DNA of 64,000 nt from Streptomyces sp. NBC_00078 (lineage in GTDB: Bacteria > Actinomycetota > Actinomycetes > Streptomycetales > Streptomycetaceae): positions 5,456,001 through 5,520,000 of the forward strand of contig NZ_JAPELX010000001.1 in NCBI RefSeq assembly GCF_026343335.1, written 5' to 3'. Made by a program: the position numbers and the translations under genes. Position 1 is the first letter of the stretch; each line of letters starts with the position of its first letter. Shown here in pieces: positions 1-7,516 of the stretch. The notes beneath the pieces were generated by a model that saw nothing but the letters and a program-made list of their open reading frames with translations, was not told the origin of the DNA and did no database searches.

Positions 1-529
1 TCTTCCCGGTCTTGATCTCCTTGCTGTAGGACTTGGTCTGGTTCTCGCAGAACGTGACGAGGGTGCCCTGTCCACCACTCAGCGTGGTGACGTCGGCGTC
101 GTAGTACCTGTCCGTCCCGTAGACGGTCCACTTGCCCTTCACCCACGCCTCGATCTGCGACTTCGCGTACTGCGCGGCTTGGTTGAGCGAGTAGTACTGG
201 TACGCCGGGTCGTTCGGGTCCTGCTCGACGATCCCGTGGTTCAGCGCGCGGAGGTAGTTCTGTGCGTTGGCGAGTGCTGCCGCGTGCTTCGGGTCGGACG
301 GCTTGTCGAAGTCGAAGACCAGCTTGAAGTCCTTCGGCAGGCTCAGGTCAGGACCGTCACCGCCTGGCGTCGTGGACGCCGATGCCGAAGCAGACGGGCT
401 GCTCGACCCCTTGTCCGCTCCCTTGATGTCGTCCGACGACTTGTCGTTCCCCCCGCCGCAGGCGGCGAGGAGAAGCGTCGCTGCGACGGTGAACGCAGCG
501 GCGGCAGTGGTCAGAGTGCGGCGGGTCAC
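1..529 (-). CDS. Secreted lipoprotein, paralog 1 (3' end outside window)
   Basis: The 5' part of a lipoprotein gene that runs off the left edge. The GTG start at 529 is chosen because paralogs 2, 3 and 5 of this cluster all start with the same MTRR/MARR signal peptide at the same distance from a GGGGGAG-type ribosome site. The signal peptide ends in a lipobox (LLLAAC), followed by an acidic Ser-rich linker containing DDIKGAD, and then a conserved domain with the motif EQDPNDPAYQYYS and one later Cys (VTFCENQ). The function is unknown. It closely resembles the genes at 648-1301 and 1628-2296. It lacks the promoter-bearing upstream segment found before 1301 and 4167, so it is probably read through from the gene at 1301. 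Confidence 0.88.
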   Translation of the reverse strand, partial: MTRRTLTTAAAAFTVAATLLLAACGGGNDKSSDDIKGADKGSSSPSASASASTTPGGDGPDLSLPKDFKLVFDFDKPSDPKHAAALANAQNYLRALNHGIVEQDPNDPAYQYYSLNQAAQYAKSQIEAWVKGKWTVYGTDRYYDADVTTLSGGQGTLVTFCENQTKSYSKEIKTGK

Positions 530-612
530 GGTTGATCTCCCCCGAGGTCGGTGTGGGCGACGGGTGTGGATGCTGGGTGGTGGGGCTGTGATCGATCGGC
601 AGACGGATCGCG
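530..612 (-). repeat. Short form of the lipoprotein upstream repeat
   Basis: This stretch contains the ribosome site and the core blocks GACGGGTGTGGATGC and CTGTGATCGATCGGCAGACG (plus-strand reading). Both blocks recur before the genes starting at 1301 and 2296. Compared with 1302-1486 it lacks about 100 bp, including the putative -10 region. Confidence 0.8.
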
Positions 613-651
613 TCAGAAGGTCAAGCGCCGGGAGAGCCTGTGCTTCGTCAC
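613..651 (-). pseudogene. 12-codon remnant of a coupled secreted-protein gene
   Basis: The stop of the lipoprotein gene 648-1301 is overlapped (GTGA) by a GTG that opens a 12-codon frame beginning MTKHRLSRR and ending at TGA. The same arrangement holds at 1631, where the overlapping frame has 44 codons. After the lipoprotein at 3517 a 352-residue secreted protein starts 2 bp downstream. The basic N terminus looks like the n-region of a signal peptide that ends before the hydrophobic core. I read it as the last trace of the third copy of the downstream gene; it may be untranslated. Confidence 0.5.
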
Positions 652-1301
652 TTCTGGCACTCCTTCGCCTTCCCCTTGACCTCCACCACTGATGCCTTCC
701 AAGCCTTGGAGGAGCCAGTGGGCGGACGCATGAGCAGCTGGTACTTCACGTAACTGTCGGCGTTCACCGCGGTGTAGAGGATCTTGCCGCTCTTGATTTC
801 CTTGCTGTAGGACTTGCCCTGGTTTCGGCAGAAGGTGACGAGTTCGCGCTTGCCGCCGCTCAGCGTGGTGACGCCTGCGGCGTAGTACTTGTCCGTCCCC
901 GTGACGGTCCAGTGCCCCTTCACCCAGGCTTGGATCTGCGACTTGGCGTACTGCGCAGCCTGACCCTTCGAGTAGTACTGGTATGCGGGGTCGTTCGGAT
1001 CCTGCTTGGAGATGCCGTGCTTCAGGGCCCGGATGTAGTTCTCCGCGTCGGAAAGCGCAGACGCCTCCTTGGCATCGGACGGCACCTCGAAGTCGAAGAC
1101 GAGGTGGAAGTCGCTGGGCACGCTGACGTCGGGAGCGCCGGCGTCGGACGTAGACGCCGAAGCCGACGGACTCCCCGCCCCCGTATCCGCCCCCTTGATG
1201 TCCCCCGAAGACGACTTGTCACTCCCACCGCACGCAGTGAGCAAAAGCGCCGCCGCGGCGGTGAGCGAGGCGGCGGCAGTGGTCAGAGTGCGGCGGGTCA
1301 C
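648..1301 (-). CDS. Secreted lipoprotein, paralog 2
   Basis: 217 residues from a GTG at 1301. The N-terminal signal peptide ends in the lipobox LLLTAC (Cys about residue 24), followed by a Ser/Ala/Gly-rich linker. A globular domain follows, with KQDPNDPAYQYYSKGQ, a central WVKGHWTVTGTDKYY block and two Cys (VTFCRNQ and the C-terminal KECQK). The C terminus is shared with the paralog at 1628 (AKECQE). The mature protein should be tethered to the outer face of the cytoplasmic membrane. I do not recognise a named family or a catalytic motif. Its upstream region carries a complete promoter segment, so it probably heads a unit with the partial gene at 529. Confidence 0.9.
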   Translation of the reverse strand: MTRRTLTTAAASLTAAAALLLTACGGSDKSSSGDIKGADTGAGSPSASASTSDAGAPDVSVPSDFHLVFDFEVPSDAKEASALSDAENYIRALKHGISKQDPNDPAYQYYSKGQAAQYAKSQIQAWVKGHWTVTGTDKYYAAGVTTLSGGKRELVTFCRNQGKSYSKEIKSGKILYTAVNADSYVKYQLLMRPPTGSSKAWKASVVEVKGKAKECQK

Positions 1302-1486
1302 GCTTGGTCTCCCCCGAGGTCGGTGTGCGCAACAGAGATCGAAGCTATCAGGGGTAGTTGAGGGACCCTCGAGTGCTGACAGGGGATTGTGTGGGAGGTG
1401 TGAGGCGCGTGACGTGGCGTGTGCGACGGGTGTGGATGCTGAGCGGTGGGGCTGTGATCGATCGGCAGACGGATCGCGCTCAGGAC
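1302..1486 (-). promoter_or_regulatory. Long upstream repeat with putative promoter (paralog 2)
   Basis: On the minus strand this region carries GGGGGAGA (ribosome site), then about 41 bp upstream of the start a TAGCTT hexamer (1342-1347) inside CCCCTGATAGCTTCG. The same block occurs at 4209-4214 before the gene at 4167, again about 42 bp from the start. The conserved hexamer position suggests a -10 element; no convincing -35 is seen. Flanking blocks match 530-612 and 2297-2384. Confidence 0.5.
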
Positions 1487-1496
1487 CCGCCGAGGT

Positions 1497-1631
1497 TCAG
1501 CGGTTGACGGAGGCCGTGTCGCCGCCGTGGGAGCCGGTGACGGGCTTGTCGGCATAGGCGGTGCCTGCGGTCCAGAACAGGGCGCCGGAGGCCAGGACGA
1601 CGCCCCATTTCAATCGCCGAGGGGTGATCAC
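1497..1631 (-). CDS. 44-residue putative secreted peptide, translationally coupled
   Basis: A GTG start at 1631 overlaps the stop of the lipoprotein gene 1628-2296 (GTGA). The peptide has a basic start (MITPRRLKW), a hydrophobic core and a signal-peptidase-like AYA-D site, leaving about 17 mature residues (DKPVTGSHGGDTASVNR). The final VNR plus stop matches the end of the 352-residue secreted protein at 2456, and the GSHGG resembles its GPHGG. I infer an internally deleted paralog of that gene that kept its signal peptide and last codons. It could still be expressed as a small exported peptide. Confidence 0.55.
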   Translation of the reverse strand: MITPRRLKWGVVLASGALFWTAGTAYADKPVTGSHGGDTASVNR

Positions 1632-2296
1632 TCCTGGCACTCCTTCGCCTTCCCCGTGACGGTTACCGATTGGGCCTTCCATACCGGTGAGGCCTTCGTC
1701 GACGCCATGAGGATGTTGAACTTCAGGTAGCTGCCCAGGCTTTCCTTGGTGTACAGGACCTTCCCGCTCTTCACTTCCTTGCCATAGGCCTTGGCCTGGT
1801 TCTCGCAGAACGTGACGCGTGTGAGCTTGGCGCTCTTCGACGCGCCGCCATCGCTGGTCTCGGCTTGGTAGTAGCGGTCGGTGCCGGTGAGTGTCCAACC
1901 CCCCTGCACGTACGTCTTGATCTGTGAGTTCGCATATCGCGCCGCATCCCCAGCCGAGTAGTACTGGTACGCCGGGTCGTTCGGGTCCTGCTGGGTGACG
2001 CCGTGGTTGATCGCACGGATGTAGTTCTCCGCGTCCCCCAAGGCGGCCACCCTGTCCGTGTCCGATGGCGTGTCGAAGTCGAAGACCAACTTCAAGTCCT
2101 TGGGAAGGCTCACATCCGGCCTGTCCGCAACGGCCGAGGCAGAAGCCGACGCCGAAGCCGACGGACTCCCGCTCCCCGTATCCGCCCCCTTGATGTCATC
2201 CGAAGACGACTTGTCACCCCCGCCGCACCCGGTGAGCAAAAGCGTCGCCGCGGCGGTGAGCGCGGCGGCAGTGGTCGGCAGTGCGCGGCGGGTCAC
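1628..2296 (-). CDS. Secreted lipoprotein, paralog 3
   Basis: 222 residues from a GTG at 2296. It has the same plan as paralog 2: a Sec/lipoprotein signal (lipobox LLLTGC), a Ser/Ala linker with DDIKGAD, QQDPNDPAYQYYSAGD, WTLTGTDRYY, a VTFCENQ Cys and a C-terminal KECQE. No function is recognised. Its upstream spacer lacks the 100-bp promoter-bearing segment, so it is likely transcribed from the promoter before 4167 through the gene at 2456. Its stop codon overlaps the start of the 44-residue peptide at 1631. Confidence 0.9.
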   Translation of the reverse strand: MTRRALPTTAAALTAAATLLLTGCGGGDKSSSDDIKGADTGSGSPSASASASASAVADRPDVSLPKDLKLVFDFDTPSDTDRVAALGDAENYIRAINHGVTQQDPNDPAYQYYSAGDAARYANSQIKTYVQGGWTLTGTDRYYQAETSDGGASKSAKLTRVTFCENQAKAYGKEVKSGKVLYTKESLGSYLKFNILMASTKASPVWKAQSVTVTGKAKECQE

Positions 2297-2384
2297 GGTT
2301 GATCTCCCCCGAGGTCGGCGTGTGCGACGGGCGTGGATGTGGGGTGGTGGGCCTGTGATTGATCGGCAGGCGGATCGCGCTCAG
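2297..2384 (-). repeat. Short form of the lipoprotein upstream repeat
   Basis: Diverged copy of the block at 530-612: ribosome site, GACGGGCGTGGATGT and CTGTGATTGATCGGCAGGCG, again without the promoter-like TAGCTT segment. Confidence 0.75.
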
Positions 2385-2455
2385 GGGGCGGTTGGTGGGG
2401 GCGGCCTGCCTCGTGTACTCCGCCCGTCTTGTTGCAAGAGCAGGTCCGTTGGGGC

Positions 2456-3514
2456 TCAGCGGTTGACGGCCTGGATCTCCTGGACGTTCATGTCCTGGGT
2501 CGTGTCGAAGGTGCCTTCGGGGAGGTCGCCCTTCGCGCCGCCCGTGCCTTCCCACGAGACCTGCCAGGTGATGCTGGCCTTCAGGTGGTACGGCGTGCCG
2601 TTGGTGGCGTGGAGGTACGTGATGCCGCAGGAAGGGGTCTTGCCGGCATCGCCCTTCTCGTACGGGGAGCCGATCGAACCGTCGTCGTTGATCGTGCAGT
2701 CGCCCGAGGCGGGGTAGGTCGTCGCGTCCTCGGTGCCGGGGTCCAGGTGGAGGGCGACCGGCTTGGCGGTCGTCACGGCGTAGAGGTTGGTGCGGGGGAG
2801 TTCGGCCCGGACCTTGATCTCCCGGAAGGTGCCCTTGTCGAGCCAGGCCCAAGTGGGCAGGTTCACCGTGGACTTGGTGGTGGGCCTGAGTTCGATCTCG
2901 GTGTCGGGGACCTTGACCTGGTTGTAGGCGTACTCGGCGAGCATCTCGGGCGTGGGGGCGTGGGCGACCTTGGGCACCACGTTGGCGTCCTGCCAGAACA
3001 TGATCTTGCCGCAGTCCCAGGACTTGGGGTCGCTGTCGTCCGGCGCGACGCTGCGCCAGAAGTAGCCGTCCTTGCCGATGTTGTAGTCCTTGTAGCCCTC
3101 GGCGGTGCTCTGCTCGTCGTCGAAGTTGGTCTCCGGCTTGCCGTCCTGGTAGTGGTCGGTCCAGAGCCCCTTGCCGTACCAGGACTCGTGGATGCCCACG
3201 TCCCCGTCGCCGTCGTTCTTGTCGACGAAGTCCTTCAGCTCCTGGCCGGTGAAGACGGGCTCGTACCAGCAGGCCGGGGGCTTCCAGTTGACGTCCACGG
3301 AGGAGAGGGCGCCGCGCTTGCCGCCGGTGGGGCCGCTCACCTGGCGGACCTTGATGTGGGAGTAGGTGGCGGAGGCGTAGATGTTCTTGTCGTGGGCTCC
3401 GCCGTGCGGTCCCGTGTTGGAGCCCCCGCTGCCAACTGCTCCGGCCGGCGTGGAGGCGAAGAGAATCCCGGCGAGAGAGGCGATTGCCGCCGGTACTGCA
3501 CGCGTGGGCCTCAT
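2456..3514 (-). CDS. Secreted protein, 352 aa, partner of the lipoproteins
   Basis: ATG at 3514, only 2 bp after the stop of the lipoprotein at 3517, so the two are almost certainly co-translated. A Sec signal peptide (RPTRAVPAAI to STPAGA, cleavage near residue 26) precedes a roughly 325-residue mature protein with no membrane segment and no lipobox. The body is rich in Trp, Asp and Gly with scattered Cys (PPACWYEPVFTG, WDCGKIMFWQ, SGDCTIND, TPSCGITYL), which suggests a disulfide-stabilised beta-rich extracellular fold. No enzyme motif is recognised. The pairing of a membrane-tethered lipoprotein with a soluble secreted protein suggests that they interact. Confidence 0.88.
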   Translation of the reverse strand: MRPTRAVPAAIASLAGILFASTPAGAVGSGGSNTGPHGGAHDKNIYASATYSHIKVRQVSGPTGGKRGALSSVDVNWKPPACWYEPVFTGQELKDFVDKNDGDGDVGIHESWYGKGLWTDHYQDGKPETNFDDEQSTAEGYKDYNIGKDGYFWRSVAPDDSDPKSWDCGKIMFWQDANVVPKVAHAPTPEMLAEYAYNQVKVPDTEIELRPTTKSTVNLPTWAWLDKGTFREIKVRAELPRTNLYAVTTAKPVALHLDPGTEDATTYPASGDCTINDDGSIGSPYEKGDAGKTPSCGITYLHATNGTPYHLKASITWQVSWEGTGGAKGDLPEGTFDTTQDMNVQEIQAVNR

Positions 3515-3516
3515 CC

Positions 3517-4167
3517 TCAGCAGCCGCCCCTCTTGCCGCGCGTCGACACGTTCTGCCAGACACCGTCGGCGTTCTTGGTGAGCGTGACCGTGTAGAACAC
3601 CTTCGGGTTCGTGCCCGTTGGGTTCCCCTGGACTTCCTTCGTCTTGCGTTGCCTCGTGTATGCCTTGCTCTCGTCGGTGCAGTACGACACCGCAGCACGC
3701 GTCTTCTTGTCACCTAGCAGTGTGGGCTTGGGGTCGTATACCGGCAGCTTGCCGAAGACGGTGAGGTTCTTGCTCGTGTAAGTCTTGATCCACTGCCGGT
3801 CTTGCGACAGACCTGATGCGGTGTCGTAGAAGCCAAGGGCCTCGCCGCCATCGGGCTCGTTGGCGGTGATCGCCGCGTATCCCGCGCGGAGCTGGTCCTT
3901 GGTGTCATTGAGGACGGCTTGTTCGACCGCGTCACTGCTCGTCCAGTCCTCGAACGTCAACTGGAACTCGCTCGGGAGTTTGATCTCGGGGCGCTTGACC
4001 CCGGACGCCTGCGAAGTCGACGCCGAAGCCGACGGACTCCCGCTCCCCGTATCCGCCCCCTTGATGTCATCCGAAGGCGACTTGTCGCCCCCGCCGCACC
4101 CGGTGAGCAGAAGGGCCGCGGCTGCAGTGAACGCAGCGGCAGTGGTCGGCAGTGCGCGGCGGGCCAC
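3517..4167 (-). CDS. Secreted lipoprotein, paralog 4 (divergent)
   Basis: 216 residues from a GTG at 4167, chosen because the first residues (ARRALPTTAAA) and the ribosome site align with the other paralogs. The lipobox is LLLTGC. The first 55 residues are nearly identical to paralog 3, including DDIKGADTGSGSPSAS. The body has diverged: it has no DPNDPAYQYYS motif but keeps DGGEALGFYDTASG and a Cys (VSYCTDE), and it ends GGC. This suggests that the signal/linker region has been homogenised by recombination while the outer domain diversified. First gene of the promoter-4167 unit. Confidence 0.88.
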   Translation of the reverse strand: MARRALPTTAAAFTAAAALLLTGCGGGDKSPSDDIKGADTGSGSPSASASTSQASGVKRPEIKLPSEFQLTFEDWTSSDAVEQAVLNDTKDQLRAGYAAITANEPDGGEALGFYDTASGLSQDRQWIKTYTSKNLTVFGKLPVYDPKPTLLGDKKTRAAVSYCTDESKAYTRQRKTKEVQGNPTGTNPKVFYTVTLTKNADGVWQNVSTRGKRGGC

Positions 4168-4290
4168 GGTTGATCTCCCCCGTTGTCGGTTGTGTGCAAC
4201 GGGGAACGAAGCTATCAGGGGCGAGTAAGAGGGCCTGGAGTGCCTGTGGGGGATTGTGTGGGGAACGTGAGGAGTCTGGTGTGGCGGGTG
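4168..4290 (-). promoter_or_regulatory. Long upstream repeat with putative promoter (paralog 4)
   Basis: Resembles 1302-1440 over about 110 bp: GAAGCTATCAGGGG (plus strand) at 4208-4221, then GGGGATTGTGTGGG further out. The minus-strand TAGCTT at 4209-4214 sits 42 bp from the GTG. Probably drives the genes at 4167, 3514, 2296 and 1631. The rest of the 348-bp divergent spacer (4291-4515) must also hold the promoter of the gene at 4516; I cannot place it. Confidence 0.5.
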
Positions 4291-4515
4291 CCATGGGCGT
4301 GGATCGTAGGCAAGTACGGCCATGGCGACGGGCGCGGGGCAACTCAGGCCAAGGGGGCAGGCAGTGACGTATCGGGTGAACGGCGAGGTCTCAGGTCCGT
4401 ATCCGATCTTCAGCGGCCCAAATCAGAGTCCATAAGATCTCTGTAGGCTCAGTACATCTCACGCACCCCAGGCAACCCCAGGCCACCCCACCCCACACAA
4501 CCCAGGACACCCGCC

Positions 4516-7461
4516 ATGCCGCGACGCAGCACCTCAAGCTCGACGGGACGCTCGACGGGCAACTCGACGGCTCCCAGGAACCGGACGCCCCAACCCGTGA
4601 GGATCCGGCGGCGTTCCGTCGGGGACTTCGTCAAGGCGTTCTTCGCGTTCGTCGCGCTGCTCGGCCTCGTCGTCGGGGTGCCGGGTGCACTCGCCGTGTC
4701 CATCGGGTGGCCGTTGCCCAGCGGGGTGCCGAGTCTGGAGTGGCTCCAGCAGGAGATCACGGTCACGACCTTCCTGCACATCCTGACCGTCGTCGTCTGG
4801 CTCGCCTGGGCCCAGTTCACCGCCTGTGTCCTCGTCGAGGTGAAGGCGGCTCTCTCCGGCGTCGGCGTCCCGGGCCGTGTCCCCGGTGCCGGTCCGAGTC
4901 AGATTCTCGCCCGGCAGCTCGTCGCCGCTCTCCTCCTCGTCGGCGCCACCGCCGCCAGCCTCACCCCGGGGTTGTCGAACCTCGGGCACAGTCTGGACGG
5001 CAACCAGAAGCCGACCGTCGCCGCCGCCCAGGCGACTCCCGGACTCTTCGCCCAGCAGCAGGAGCAGGCGGCCACTACCGCCGCCGCCCTCGCCCAGCAG
5101 GCTTCCCACGCGCAGGCGGACGCCGGCAGCAACGCCAAGCAGCACGGCGACACGAAGTACTACCGGATCCAGCCGCCCGAGGGGCGTCACCACGACTCCC
5201 TCTGGGAGATCGCGCAGCGCCACCTCGGTGACGGGCGCCGGTACAAGGAGATCTACGAGCTCAACAAGGACCGGACCCAGCCGGACGGTTCCAAGCTGTC
5301 CGAGGCCAGTCTGATCCGGCCCGGATGGATCATGGAGATGCCCGGAGACGCACACGGCGGCGAGCTGGTCGAGGCGCCCGACGCCTCCGCCCACGCCTCC
5401 TCCTCGGCCCAGCAGCAGATCCACGACTACGCCAAGTCCGGCGACCACGCCCAAGGCAGCCACGCGCAGGGCGGCGGTCATCACGCCCAGCAGGTCTCCC
5501 TGCCCGAGCAGCGGCCCGCCTCCGACGGCGGCCGTCAGCACGCCGCCCCCGCCGCATCCAGCAGTGCCAGCAGCGCCTTCGGACTTCCGCAAGCACTCAT
5601 CGGCGCCCCCCTTCTCGCCGCCGGCCTCCTCGGCGCTCTCGGCCGTCGCCGCCGGCAGGCGTTGTGGCAGTCGGCGCTCGGTGCCATCGGCGGGCGGCGC
5701 GGGATGGAGCCGCCGCTGCCGGCCGGTGACGCCGCCGACGCGCAGGACGCCCTCCTCGTGGGCGCCGACCCCGAAGGCGTACGACTGCTGGACCGTTCGC
5801 TGCGGGGGCTCGCTGCCCAGCTCGCCGGTGAGTCGCGGGATCTGCCCACCGTCTACGCCGCCTGGCTCAGCAAGGGCGATCTGCATCTCCAGCTCGCCCA
5901 GCCCGCCGGGAAGCCGCCCGCGCCCTGGCAGCTCGGGCAGGACCAGACGTTCTGGATGCTGGCGAGGACCGACGCCGAGCGGTACGAGGACGTCGACACG
6001 GCCGCGCCCTACCCCGGCCTCGTCAGCCTCGGCACCATGGACGACTCGCGGCTGCTGCTCAACCTGGAGTCGGTGCCCGGCATCGTCTCCCTGAGCGGCC
6101 GCGAGGCCGACCGGGCCGCGGTGTTCGCGTCCGTCGCCGCGGAGCTGGCGACGAACGGCTGGTCGGACCGCATGACCATCACCCTCGTCGGCTTCGGCGA
6201 GGATCTGACTCCCCTCGCGCCGAACCGGCTGCGTCACCTCGGCGGCATCGACGACCTGATCGAGACCATGGAGGCCGAGACGCGGCAGCGGCGGGGAGCA
6301 CTGGGTGCCGCCGGTCACGACTCCGTCCTCACCGGGCGTACGGGGCCTGCCCAGCACACTCGTTGGGCGCCGCACCTCGTCCTGCTCGCCGCCCAGCCCT
6401 CCGCCGAGGACGCCGTCAAGCTCGCCGAACTCGCCTCCGACGCGAGCCGGCTCGGCATCGGCTACCTCGTCGGCACCGAGACCGGCGATCTGCCCGGCGC
6501 CGCCTGGGAGATGGAGGTCACCAGCGAGGGCAAGCTCCTCGCCCCGCTGCTCGGACTCGAACTCGACGCCCAGCTCCTGCCGTTGGCCACCCAGCGCGCC
6601 GTCGTCGAGCTGTTCGTCGAGGCCGACCCCGAGCACGATCCCCAAGGGCCCGTCCCCACCCCGCCGTTCCTCGTCGACATCAGCGAGCAGGGGCGGCCCG
6701 CGGTGTACGCGCGCCTCGTCGGCCCGTACGAGATCATCGGCCTCGACACCCCGGACGGCGAGCGCAGCGCGCTGCTGCACGAGGCGCTCGCGCTGCTGCT
6801 GCTGCACCGCGAGGGCGTGCACCCGCGGGTCCTGTCGTCCGCCCTGTGGCCGCGAGGGGTCACCGAGGACGTGCGGGACGCGCTGCTGGAGCGGCTGCGG
6901 GTCTGGCTCGGCGCCGATCCCGACGGCACTCCCCGGCTCTCGGCCGACTCGACCGGGCGGCTCGTGCTCGCCAAGTCCGTCGTGTCGGACCTGGACGTGC
7001 TGCGCTCGCTCTACCACGAGGCCACTCAGGGCAAGGGCGTCAACAGCCGTGTCGTGCGCGGGCGGCTGCTGACGGATGCGCTGGTCCTGGTCCGCGGCCC
7101 GCTGCTCGCCGACCGGCCCGAGGGGCGCTACCGCTGGCTCACCCACGAGATCATCGATGCCCAACTCCCGCTGCTCGTCGCGGACATCGGGCTCGCCCTG
7201 TCCGCATTCCACCTGGAGAAGGACCGCGCGGAGAAGGCCATCGAGGCCCTGGGCGCCTCCCTCAACTCCGCTCCCGCCGACGAACGCCTCTGGAACGAGC
7301 TGCTGCGCGCCACCCACGCCACCGGTGACGCGGGCCGCCTCCAGGCCCTGGCCTCCGACCTCGTGAACCGCAGCGGCGCACGCGGACTGCCGCCGCGCAC
7401 TGAGGCGCTGCTCGACGAACTGCTGCCGACGTGGCGCAGCGGCGCCGCCGCGGTCGGATGA
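4516..7461 (+). CDS. Membrane LysM protein with SARP-like BTAD C-terminal domain
   Basis: 981 residues. Basic Ser/Thr-rich start; hydrophobic helices at about 41-64, 85-108 and 135-153; an Ala/Gln-rich stretch; a LysM-like domain at about 214-276 (HHDSLWEIAQRHLGDGRRYKEI, ending in a PGW-type motif); a His/Ser-rich linker; a fourth helix at about 353-376. A long cytoplasmic-looking region follows, ending in a winged-helix-like segment (about 753-830) and an alpha-helical bacterial transcriptional activator domain (BTAD) to the end. Such LysM-plus-BTAD proteins are known from actinobacterial Tad-pilus loci, and the prepilin peptidase next door fits. It could sense the wall or pilus and act as a scaffold or regulator; DNA binding by a membrane protein would be unusual. 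Confidence 0.82.
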   Translation: MPRRSTSSSTGRSTGNSTAPRNRTPQPVRIRRRSVGDFVKAFFAFVALLGLVVGVPGALAVSIGWPLPSGVPSLEWLQQEITVTTFLHILTVVVWLAWAQFTACVLVEVKAALSGVGVPGRVPGAGPSQILARQLVAALLLVGATAASLTPGLSNLGHSLDGNQKPTVAAAQATPGLFAQQQEQAATTAAALAQQASHAQADAGSNAKQHGDTKYYRIQPPEGRHHDSLWEIAQRHLGDGRRYKEIYELNKDRTQPDGSKLSEASLIRPGWIMEMPGDAHGGELVEAPDASAHASSSAQQQIHDYAKSGDHAQGSHAQGGGHHAQQVSLPEQRPASDGGRQHAAPAASSSASSAFGLPQALIGAPLLAAGLLGALGRRRRQALWQSALGAIGGRRGMEPPLPAGDAADAQDALLVGADPEGVRLLDRSLRGLAAQLAGESRDLPTVYAAWLSKGDLHLQLAQPAGKPPAPWQLGQDQTFWMLARTDAERYEDVDTAAPYPGLVSLGTMDDSRLLLNLESVPGIVSLSGREADRAAVFASVAAELATNGWSDRMTITLVGFGEDLTPLAPNRLRHLGGIDDLIETMEAETRQRRGALGAAGHDSVLTGRTGPAQHTRWAPHLVLLAAQPSAEDAVKLAELASDASRLGIGYLVGTETGDLPGAAWEMEVTSEGKLLAPLLGLELDAQLLPLATQRAVVELFVEADPEHDPQGPVPTPPFLVDISEQGRPAVYARLVGPYEIIGLDTPDGERSALLHEALALLLLHREGVHPRVLSSALWPRGVTEDVRDALLERLRVWLGADPDGTPRLSADSTGRLVLAKSVVSDLDVLRSLYHEATQGKGVNSRVVRGRLLTDALVLVRGPLLADRPEGRYRWLTHEIIDAQLPLLVADIGLALSAFHLEKDRAEKAIEALGASLNSAPADERLWNELLRATHATGDAGRLQALASDLVNRSGARGLPPRTEALLDELLPTWRSGAAAVG

Positions 7462-7516
7462 GCAGCGGGTTGAGCACCAGGTCCATCAGTGGGTTGAGCA
7501 GGGCAGGGGCGACGGG

